From positions 1-12,242 of the forward strand of contig CAYRFV010000170.1 of the NCBI GenBank assembly GCA_964423545.1: DNA of 12,242 nucleotides. The letters run 5' to 3'. Each line of letters starts with the position of its first letter. Position 1 is the stretch's first letter. Of this stretch, positions 1 to 5,139 are shown piece by piece. The notes beneath the pieces were generated by a model. It saw only the letters and a program-made list of their open reading frames with translations. It did not search any database and was not told the origin of the DNA. This stretch comes from JALOOE01 sp964423545. Its GTDB lineage: Bacteria > Chloroflexota > Anaerolineae > CG2-30-64-16. The position numbers were made by a program, and so were the translations under genes.

Positions 1-312
1 ACGGTGATCGGCCAGGACGTCCGGGCCTTGGGGCGGTGCGTCGACGTGTTCTCCCCGATGGTCTATCATCGCATGTGCGGCCGCCCGCCGTCGTGGATCG
101 CCGAGGTCGTGCAAGAGGAGCGCGACCTGTCCGGCAAGCCGGTCTGGCCGATCGTCCAGGCGGTGGATGAGCCGTCGCCGCTGTCGCCGGAGGAGTACGC
201 CGCGGCGCTGGATGCCGCGCTGGGCAGCGCGGCGGATGGGGTCATCGTCTTCACGCTGCAGGCCGCGGTGGACGGGGCGAAGCTGGCGGTGACGCGCGCG
301 AAGCTCGGGTGA
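1..312 (+). CDS. C-terminal part of a putative TIM-barrel (glycosidase-like) protein, 5' truncated
   Basis: The frame is open from the window edge to the TGA at 310-312, giving about 103 visible residues. The ACG/GTG near the edge is not a credible start, so the gene begins outside the window. The visible part has alternating hydrophobic strands and helices: a VDVFSPMVYH stretch, a VWPIVQA strand, an SPEEYAAALDAAL helix and a DGVIVFTL strand. This is what the last strands of a (beta/alpha)8 barrel look like, and it resembles the ends of uncharacterised bacterial glycosyl-hydrolase-like proteins. No catalytic residue can be assigned from this piece. No terminator hairpin with a T tract follows it. 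The call to a barrel fold is inference, whereas the coding status is well supported by codon pattern and length. Confidence 0.6.
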   Translation, partial: TVIGQDVRALGRCVDVFSPMVYHRMCGRPPSWIAEVVQEERDLSGKPVWPIVQAVDEPSPLSPEEYAAALDAALGSAADGVIVFTLQAAVDGAKLAVTRAKLG

Positions 313-381
313 CGCGGTCGCCTTCCCGCCGGCAGAGACGCCTGAGGGCTCTCCGGTCCCGGCTGACCGGCTGCGGTGCGC

Positions 382-410
382 TTGCCCCCTCTCGCGGCCT
401 GTGCTATACT
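382..410 (+). promoter_or_regulatory. Sigma-70-type promoter with extended -10
   Basis: A TTGCCC -35 box at 382-387 and a TATACT -10 box at 405-410 are separated by exactly 17 bases. The -10 is preceded by TGC, which makes it an extended -10. Transcription would start near 417, leaving a leader of about 230 nt before the HSDR_N gene at 650. This is the only good promoter seen in the 313-649 gap, so it probably drives 650-979 and the DUF262 gene behind it. Confidence 0.55.
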
Positions 411-551
411 CGCCAGCCAGCAACGTCATTGAGGTCACAATCCATCATGGCCTTCTCATCCGAGCCTGGCTGGAGCGGCTGATAGCGGAGATCGGTCTTG
501 GGGCCGGCAAGCAGCCTGCCGATAGCTGGCGCTCGATCGCGCGTTGGAGCC

Positions 552-636
552 GGGTGCACGAATGCGCCGTCTCGTGCGACCGCGCGGTGGTGCACCCTCC
601 CTCCCGATGAGTTGACCATGATGACCGGGAGGGTGC
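552..636 (+). promoter_or_regulatory. Structured 5' leader with mutually exclusive hairpins
   Basis: Between the promoter and the gene at 650 three stems can form. Stem A pairs GCACGA 556-561 with TCGTGC 572-577. Stem B pairs GGGTGCAC 552-559 with GTGCACCC 590-597. Stem C pairs GCACCCTCCC 592-601 with GGGAGGGTGC 627-636. All are perfect. B shares bases with both A and C, whereas A and C can coexist, so the leader can take two alternative folds. Stem C ends two bases before the GGAG Shine-Dalgarno at 638-641. No T tract follows C, so control of translation is likelier than transcription termination. Apart from this and the promoter, the 313-649 stretch shows no convincing gene. The frame open over 401-610 has no homology I recognise. 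Confidence 0.45.
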
Positions 637-649
637 TGGAGCCTACCCG

Positions 650-979
650 ATGCACTACAACGAAGAAGACACCAAGCTCCACCTCATCACCCCTGCCCTG
701 GCGCGCGCCGGTTGGAGCGGACCGCGCATCACGATGGAATACCGGATCACCGCGGGCCAGAACGTGCTGCAAGGGGACAGTCACCGCAAGCTGCCGCCGC
801 TGAAGGCCGACTATGTGCTCCGTTACTCGGAATCGCTCCCGATCGCGGTGGTGGAGGCGAAGGACGAAAGCCACACGCCAGGCGCAGGCTTACAGCAGGC
901 GAAGGAATACGCCCTCAAGCAAGGCCTGTACTTTGCCTACGCCTCCAACGGCCACGGTTGGGTCGAGTGGAACCGTTGA
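650..979 (+). CDS. Solitary type I restriction HsdR N-terminal nuclease domain (HSDR_N), truncated hsdR
   Basis: This 109-residue protein matches the N-terminal nuclease domain of HsdR subunits of type I restriction enzymes (EcoEI-like group). Visible hallmarks are an N-terminal acidic helix (MHYNEEDTKLHLITPAL) followed by AGW, then D54 in KADYVL and E69-x-K71 in AVVEAK, which together form the PD-(D/E)xK metal and catalytic site. The QQAKEYA motif is at 82-88 and the FAYASNGHG strand at 95-103. A full HsdR continues for some 700 or more further residues with DEAD-type helicase motors. Here a TGA at 977-979 stops it right after the nuclease domain. The ATG has a good Shine-Dalgarno (GGAG 638-641, spacing 8). 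The DUF262 gene lies downstream in the same frame with no further stop in between. It could be a decayed hsdR or a genuine stand-alone nuclease subunit; all active-site residues are intact. Confidence 0.75.
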   Translation: MHYNEEDTKLHLITPALARAGWSGPRITMEYRITAGQNVLQGDSHRKLPPLKADYVLRYSESLPIAVVEAKDESHTPGAGLQQAKEYALKQGLYFAYASNGHGWVEWNR

Positions 980-1030
980 TCGGAACGCAGAGGACAATAC
1001 AGCGGTAGACGCAGAGCAAGTGAGGTGGGT

Positions 1031-1840
1031 ATGGCCGTCACACTCTTCAAGGAAGTCAGCTACAACCTTGCCAAGCTCATCCAGGACATCGAGATGGGTG
1101 AGATTGGCTTGCCGGAGATCCAGCGACCGTTCGTGTGGCCGAACAGCAAGGTGCGCGACCTGTTCGACTCGATGTATCGGGGGTTCCCGGTTGGATACCT
1201 GCTGTTCTGGGCGAATGGCACCGGTAATGGGCACCGCCAAATCGGGACGGATACCAAGCAGAAGGTGCCCCGGTTGCTGATCGTGGACGGCCAACAACGC
1301 TTGACGTCGCTGTATGCGGTTATGAAGGGCGTCCCTGTGGTGCGGGAGGACTACCGCCAGGAGCAACTTTATATCGCTTTCTGCCCGCTCACTGAGAAGT
1401 TCGAGGTCACGGACGCGGCCATCCGTAGAAACCCGGAATTCATCCCTGACATTTCGCTGATCTGGTCCGACGATACCGATATGTTCGAGCTGGCTGAGGA
1501 GTATCTGACCAAGCTCAAGGCCACGCGCCAGGTCACCCCTGATGAACAGAAGGCGATCCGCAAAGCGATTAACAGTCTGGACAATCTGCAAACCTACCCC
1601 TTCACTGCGTTGGAGCTATCCACCGCAGCCACTGAAGAACAGGTGGCCGATGTCTTTGTACGGATCAACAGCAAGGGCACGCCACTTAACCAGGCAGACT
1701 TCATCCTGACCCTGATGTCGGTATTCTGGGATCAAGGGCGTGCCGACCTGGAGAAATTTTGCGCGGAGGCGCGGAAGCCGACAAAGGGGCAGGCTTCGCC
1801 GTTCAATTATTTCATTGAGCCATCCCCGGATCAGCTTCTT
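1031..1840 (+). CDS. DUF262 (GmrSD/SspE-like) restriction protein, N-terminal part, cut by assembly gap
   Basis: The 270 visible residues form a DUF262 domain, the nucleotide-handling domain of GmrS/GmrD-type IV restriction enzymes and of SspE. Characteristic motifs are PEIQRPFVWP (28-37), RGFPVGYLLFW (50-60), IVDGQQRLTSLYAV (84-97, the DGQQR signature) and DVFVRINSKGTPL (207-219). Proteins of this family use nucleotide binding or hydrolysis to control a C-terminal HNH nuclease against modified phage DNA. ATG 1031 is preferred over the in-frame GTG at 1025, because GAGGTG at 1022-1027 sits just ahead as a Shine-Dalgarno and overlaps that GTG. The gene starts 51 bases after the HSDR_N stop. 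It runs into the run of N at 1841, and its last 16 codons reappear diverged after the gap, so the continuation at 1852 may not be the true partner of this half. Confidence 0.8.
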
Positions 1841-1850
1841 NNNNNNNNNN
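1841..1850. other. Assembly gap (10 N)
   Basis: Ten N characters lie inside the DUF262 reading frame. The coding frame changes across them: codons begin at positions leaving remainder 2 on division by 3 before the gap and remainder 1 after it. The length of 10 looks like a scaffolder placeholder rather than a measured distance. Homologous sequence is present on both sides of the gap. Confidence 0.97.
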
Positions 1851-1851
1851 G

Positions 1852-3408
1852 CCAGCCATTTCAGGCGCCTCACCCTTCAACTACTTCATCCAGCCGGACC
1901 CCGATCAATTGCTGAGAGTGGATGTGGGGCTGGGCTTCCGCCGGGCGCGACTGCAACACGTGTATTCCATCCTGCGCGGCAAGGACCTGGAGACCGAAAA
2001 GTTCTCCGACGAACTCCGCGATAAGCAGTTTGCCGTGTTGCGGGAAGCTCAGAAGTATGTGCTGGACCTGCAGAACTGGCACGACTTCCTCAAAACGCTC
2101 ATGCGGGCCGGTTATCGTAGCACAGGGATGATCACCTCGCAGATCGTGCTACTGTATGCCTATACCTTCTTCGTTATCGGCAAGCGCGACTACCACGTCG
2201 ATGACTACGCCCTGCGCAATGTCATCGCCCGCTGGTTCTTCATGACCGCGCTCACCGGGCGTTACACCGGCTCCCCTGAAACCGTGATGGAGCAGGACTT
2301 GGCACGCTTGCGGGATGTGACCGATGGAGCCGGCTTTGTCGCAGTGCTCGATCACATCGTAGCCGACACCTTCACTGATGACTACTGGGGCATCACGTTG
2401 CCTAACGAGCTTGCCACGTCGTCGCCACGCAGCCCGTCGCTCTTTGCCTACTATGCGGCGCTCAACCTGCTGGGTGCGCGTGCGCTCTTCTCCAACATCA
2501 CCGTGTCCGAACTGCTCGATCCGGCATTGAAGGCCAAGAAGGCCGCGGTGGAACGGCATCACCTGTTCCCCAAAGGCTACCTGACGACGCTCGGCATCAC
2601 CGAGGTGCGTGATACCAACCAGATCGCCAACTACGCGCTGGTGGAGTGGGCGGACAACATCGAGATTTCGGACATGTCGCCGGCCAAGTACATCCCGACT
2701 TACGAGGCGCGTTTCCAACCCGAGGATCTGGCGCAGATGTACTACTGGCACGCCCTGCCGACCGATTGGGAGCACATGCAGTACGGCCAGTTCCTGGAGG
2801 CGCGGCGCGAGCGCATGGCGGGGGTCATACACGACGCCTTCACGCTCTTGTCAACGGGCAAACAGCCCAAACCTGAGTTGCAGATAGTCGCGCCGCCGGA
2901 TATCCCGACACCCGACGACGCGCCGGGGCCGGATGATGTTGACGGGATTGACGAAGGACTGGCTCCACGCCACTTCATGCGGCGGGAATTCTGGCAGGCA
3001 TTCATGCAGCGAGCGGCAGGAAGGGTCCCGCTGCCCGTTCGGCTTGGAAGGGGCACTAATAGCTTGATCTACGTCCCGACCACCGAAAAGAGGCGGTTGT
3101 ACTGGGAATACTCGATCCGGATGCGCGATGCCGGCGTCGGACTGTGGATCTACCGGCAGGAAACCGTAGAGAATAAGCGCATCTTTGACCAGTTGTTCGC
3201 CCGTCGCATGGAGATCGAGCATGCCTTCGGTGCCGCACTTGAGTGGGATCGCTGCGATCAAGGGCATGGTTCCTATATTCGATATCGGCTACCCGGAGGT
3301 GGGCTCCTGCCGCAAGAAGCCTGGCCGGAGATCCAGGAGCGAATGATCGAGACGTTAATGCGGTTCAAGAAGGCGCTCGAGTCGTCGATCCAGGAACTGC
3401 CTGGCTGA
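1852..3408 (+). CDS. DUF262-DUF1524-DUF4268 restriction protein, C-terminal part
   Basis: The frame is open from the gap to TGA 3406-3408, giving 518 residues. The first part (SPFNYFIQPDPDQLLRVDVG) is the end of a DUF262 domain. A helical region follows (about residues 45-210). Next is a DUF1524 HNH-type nuclease module: the ERHHLFPKGYL motif has its HH pair at 2557-2562, and NQIANYALVEW follows. The C-terminal third, from about 2971 (REFWQAFMQ to the region after IFDQLFARRMEIE and LEWDR), matches DUF4268, an uncharacterised module also found at the ends of restriction-associated proteins. Full-length relatives are cytoplasmic anti-phage nucleases of the GmrSD, SspE and BrxU group. What this one recognises cannot be read from the sequence. 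It lacks its own start because of the gap. No independent promoter is visible, so it would be expressed from the promoter at 382-410 if the join is genuine. Confidence 0.78.
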   Translation, partial: PAISGASPFNYFIQPDPDQLLRVDVGLGFRRARLQHVYSILRGKDLETEKFSDELRDKQFAVLREAQKYVLDLQNWHDFLKTLMRAGYRSTGMITSQIVLLYAYTFFVIGKRDYHVDDYALRNVIARWFFMTALTGRYTGSPETVMEQDLARLRDVTDGAGFVAVLDHIVADTFTDDYWGITLPNELATSSPRSPSLFAYYAALNLLGARALFSNITVSELLDPALKAKKAAVERHHLFPKGYLTTLGITEVRDTNQIANYALVEWADNIEISDMSPAKYIPTYEARFQPEDLAQMYYWHALPTDWEHMQYGQFLEARRERMAGVIHDAFTLLSTGKQPKPELQIVAPPDIPTPDDAPGPDDVDGIDEGLAPRHFMRREFWQAFMQRAAGRVPLPVRLGRGTNSLIYVPTTEKRRLYWEYSIRMRDAGVGLWIYRQETVENKRIFDQLFARRMEIEHAFGAALEWDRCDQGHGSYIRYRLPGGGLLPQEAWPEIQERMIETLMRFKKALESSIQELPG

Positions 3409-3432
3409 CCCAGAGGTGCGGTTGCGAGAAGA

Positions 3433-3537
3433 ATGCCCAATGGCGCCAAGTGGGGCATCCGGTTCGCGATCGGCGAGGTCGCGCGTCGCAACGTGCTGCC
3501 GGCGGTGCTGAACAAAGCGTTTCGGGGGGAGTTGTGA
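3433..3537 (+). pseudogene. Fossil of a type I restriction HsdS C-terminus
   Basis: A 34-codon frame ends in the residues NVLPAVLNKAFRGEL before TGA 3535-3537. The LPxxLxxAFRGEL ending is typical of the extreme C-terminus of HsdS specificity subunits, where a helix is followed by AFRGEL. No target-recognition domain precedes it: only about 25 codons separate it from the stop of the DUF262 gene, and they carry no HsdS features. It is therefore a remnant, not a gene. It continues the same frame as the upstream gene past its stop. Together with the HSDR_N piece at 650 it suggests that a type I restriction-modification locus once occupied this site. Confidence 0.5.
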
Positions 3538-3691
3538 GGGCAGACATCTGCAATGGACGAGTTCATTGAGTACTTCAGTCTGGCCGCAAGCGAAGCTTCC
3601 GACTGAAGACCCTCTTCATTCGTGCTGTGTTGAGGATCGCGGCTCTAGCTCTCTGATCACCGGCCGAGCTCCGTACGATCCGGCCGTCTGG

Positions 3692-3726
3692 TTGACCAAT
3701 CGACAGCCCTGCGGTACAATATGTAC
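3692..3726 (+). promoter_or_regulatory. Promoter and candidate operator of the toxin-antitoxin operon
   Basis: TTGACC at 3692-3697 and TACAAT at 3715-3720 are spaced by 17 bases, close to the sigma-70 consensus. The -10 box lies inside an inverted repeat, GTAC-N5-GTAC, at 3714-3726. Phd/YefM-type antitoxins commonly bind palindromes overlapping their own promoter, so this is a plausible autoregulatory operator. Transcription would start near 3727. A GGAG Shine-Dalgarno at 3750-3753 stands six bases before the antitoxin ATG. The 3609-3691 stretch upstream holds nothing I recognise. Confidence 0.6.
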
Positions 3727-3759
3727 AGAATGACCATCATAAGCAGTTTGGAGTGACCG

Positions 3760-4065
3760 ATGGAAACGATGAATGTGGTGGAGGCGCGGCGCAGCTTCTC
3801 GGAAGTGATGGCACGCGTGGCCTATCAGCGCCAACGCGTGATCATCGAACGCAAGGGCCGGCCCATGATGGCGCTGATCAGCGTGGAGGACCTGCACCGG
3901 CTGGAGGCATTGGAGCAAGAGGCAGGCGATGCTCGCACGCGGCGGGCCGCGGCGTTGGCCGCGGCGGCAGCCTCGCGCGCGGCGATTCGCGCCGAACGAA
4001 ACGGTGTCCCCCTGCCCGACTCCGGCGAGACCCTGGCTCAGCTCAGAGAGGAACGCGGCCAGTGA
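3760..4065 (+). CDS. Type II antitoxin, Phd/YefM family
   Basis: This 101-residue protein should neutralise the VapC-type RNase encoded just downstream and repress the operon. Its N-terminal half is a Phd/YefM fold: MNVVEARRSFSEVMARV (4-20), then VIIERKGRPMMALISVEDLHRLEAL (27-51), where the RKGRP turn and the ALISVEDLHRL strand-helix are typical. The Ala/Arg-rich C-terminal half (52-101) is the flexible toxin-binding tail. ATG 3760 is chosen because GGAG at 3750-3753 is well spaced. An in-frame ATG at 3769 is a possible alternative. The stop overlaps the toxin start by four bases (GTGA), indicating translational coupling. Confidence 0.88.
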   Translation: METMNVVEARRSFSEVMARVAYQRQRVIIERKGRPMMALISVEDLHRLEALEQEAGDARTRRAAALAAAAASRAAIRAERNGVPLPDSGETLAQLREERGQ

Positions 4066-4502
4066 GCCGGCTGATCTGCGTTGACGCCAGCTTCGTGCTC
4101 AAGCTGGTGCTCGATGAGCCTGAGAGCGAGCAGGTGGTGGCATTGTGGGCCGCGTGGGCCGCCGAGGGCGCAGCGTTGATCGCGCCCTGCCACCTGGCCT
4201 TCGAGGTGACCTCGGTCATCCGCAATCATGTTTACCGCCGCAACATCAGCGCCGAGGCCGGGCAGATGGCGTTCGAGGCGTTCCTGGCGCAGGAGGTCGA
4301 GCTGCGCCACCCGGGCAATCTGGAGGTGCGTGCATGGGAGTTGGCGCGGCAGTACAACCGGCCGACGGCCTACGATGCCAGTTACCTCGCGCTAGCTGAG
4401 GACGCTGGCTGCGAGCTCTGGACCGCCGATTGCCGCCTGGACAAGGCGGTGGCCGGGGCGCTGCCTTGGCTGAAGACGGTGTGCGATGTGGGGGCAGTGT
4501 GA
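4062..4502 (+). CDS. vapC: VapC-type PIN-domain toxin (ribonuclease)
   Basis: This 146-residue PIN-domain protein is predicted to be a Mg-dependent endoribonuclease that halts translation when free of its antitoxin. The acidic active-site residues are all present: D8 (CVDAS), E48 (AFEVTS), D105 (AYDASYLALAE) and D123 (TADCRL), with D127 nearby. Length and motif spacing fit the VapC family. Translation starts at GTG 4062, whose bases overlap the antitoxin stop in a GTGA junction, so the toxin is made by coupled translation from the promoter at 3692-3720. Here the antitoxin is of the Phd/YefM rather than the VapB type, a pairing that is well known for PIN toxins. A damaged relative of this gene lies directly downstream (4528-4683). 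Confidence 0.9.
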   Translation: MSRLICVDASFVLKLVLDEPESEQVVALWAAWAAEGAALIAPCHLAFEVTSVIRNHVYRRNISAEAGQMAFEAFLAQEVELRHPGNLEVRAWELARQYNRPTAYDASYLALAEDAGCELWTADCRLDKAVAGALPWLKTVCDVGAV

Positions 4503-4527
4503 ACCAATCTATTCAGAAGTGAGGCAC

Positions 4528-4683
4528 ATGACCGACGCCAGCATTCCGAGCGGCTTGTGGCCGTGCTGCCTGTGCGGTTTCACGGCGAGCAGATGCCTGC
4601 GCGGTGGACTGCCTGGCTGGCGCAAGGCGCGACGACCGTCGCACCCTGTCGCCTGATTTGCGAGGTGACTCTCGGTCATCATG
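4528..4683 (+). pseudogene. Degenerate vapC remnant, frameshifted
   Basis: The segment begins ATG ACC GAC GCC AGC ATT (MTDASI, matching the VDAS start of PIN toxins). It then shifts frame into a stretch reading GEQ...WTAWLAQGATTVAPCRLICEVT at 4584-4670. That stretch aligns without gaps to residues 22-50 of the intact toxin, with 16 of 29 residues identical. The intact gene reads gaggtgac-ctcggtcatc where this copy reads gaggtgactctcggtcatc, so one extra base breaks the frame after EVT. Two frameshifts and loss of everything past the E48-equivalent region make it non-functional. It ends where the ASCH gene begins. It is diverged from the intact copy, so it came from another VapC rather than from a recent duplication. 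Confidence 0.65.
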
Positions 4684-5058
4684 AACGGCTTGATCGTCCA
4701 GTCACCCTACATCGAAAAGATTGTGGCCGGCCGCAAGACCTGGGAGATCCGCGGTTCCAGCACGAGCGTGCGGGGCCGCATCGCCCTGATCAGGAGTAGT
4801 TCAGGGCTGGTGGTGGGGGTCTGCGATCTGGTTGGGGTCGAGGGTCCTCTATCGCTGGCGGAGCTGGAGGCGAGCATTGCGAAGCACCTCATCCCCCTAT
4901 CGAAGATTCCGATCGTCTTTCAACGCTATCACGGGAAGCCGTATGCCTGGGTGCTTGATCGGGCCAGCCCCCTGGCCGCGCCGATTCCCTACAGACATCG
5001 GCCAGGGGCCGTTATCTGGGTGAAGCTCGATGCGGACGTGGTGCACCAGATCGGGTGA
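4681..5058 (+). CDS. ASCH-domain protein
   Basis: This 125-residue protein is a single ASCH domain, a small beta-barrel of the PUA-like superfamily that binds RNA or modified nucleosides. The family includes the N4-acetylcytidine amidohydrolase YqfB. Visible hallmarks are the N-terminus MNGLIVQSPYIEKIVAG followed by KTWEIRG (19-25), the core strands RIALIRS and LVVGVCDLV (33-51), GPLSLAELEA (55-64) and the late KPYAWVL (86-92). The start matches the usual start of relatives. The only upstream Shine-Dalgarno candidate, GAGGTGA at 4662-4668, is somewhat far away (12 bases) and belongs to the vapC remnant, so the expression signals may have been borrowed from it. Substrate and role are unknown. 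The gene ends before a run of hairpins facing a convergent gene. Confidence 0.82.
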   Translation: MNGLIVQSPYIEKIVAGRKTWEIRGSSTSVRGRIALIRSSSGLVVGVCDLVGVEGPLSLAELEASIAKHLIPLSKIPIVFQRYHGKPYAWVLDRASPLAAPIPYRHRPGAVIWVKLDADVVHQIG

Positions 5059-5078
5059 TCGGTCGACGAATCATCCTG

Positions 5079-5130
5079 GTCCGGCTCCCGTTTGGGCCGC
5101 GGCAGCCGGACGCGCAGGGCAGGTTGCGCG
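5079..5130. terminator. Hairpin pair between convergent genes, possible bidirectional terminator
   Basis: Two perfect stems lie in the 81-base space between the ASCH stop (5058) and the end of the minus-strand regulator (5140). GTCCGGCT 5079-5086 pairs with AGCCGGAC 5104-5111, and CGCGCA 5111-5116 pairs with TGCGCG 5125-5130. The two stems share base 5111. There is no T tract on either strand, so they are not classic intrinsic terminators. They may still slow polymerase or block exonucleases at a tail-to-tail junction. Confidence 0.35.
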
Positions 5131-5139
5131 CCGTGGCCA

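Noticed and set aside
552..636. T-box leader (ACCGCG and GGGTG elements near a stem)
   Set aside because: Fragments such as ACCGCG (579-584) and, on the minus strand, GGGTGCACCACCGCG resemble a T-box, but the invariant TGGNACC bulge is missing on both strands and no aminoacyl-tRNA synthetase or amino acid gene follows.
985..1016. 8-bp direct repeats ACGCAGAG at 985-992 and 1009-1016 as a target-site or deletion scar
   Set aside because: They are too short and too close (16 bases between) to support an insertion or deletion event; chance is sufficient.
3553..3606. Small ORF MDEFIEYFSLAASEASD
   Set aside because: It has 17 codons only, no good ribosome site at proper distance and no family I recognise. 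It may be another gene fossil but cannot be supported.
3753..4061. In-frame upstream extension of the VapC reading frame
   Set aside because: The frame is open but runs antiparallel in meaning to a clear Phd/YefM antitoxin. GTG 4062 gives the canonical PIN start and the coupled GTGA overlap.
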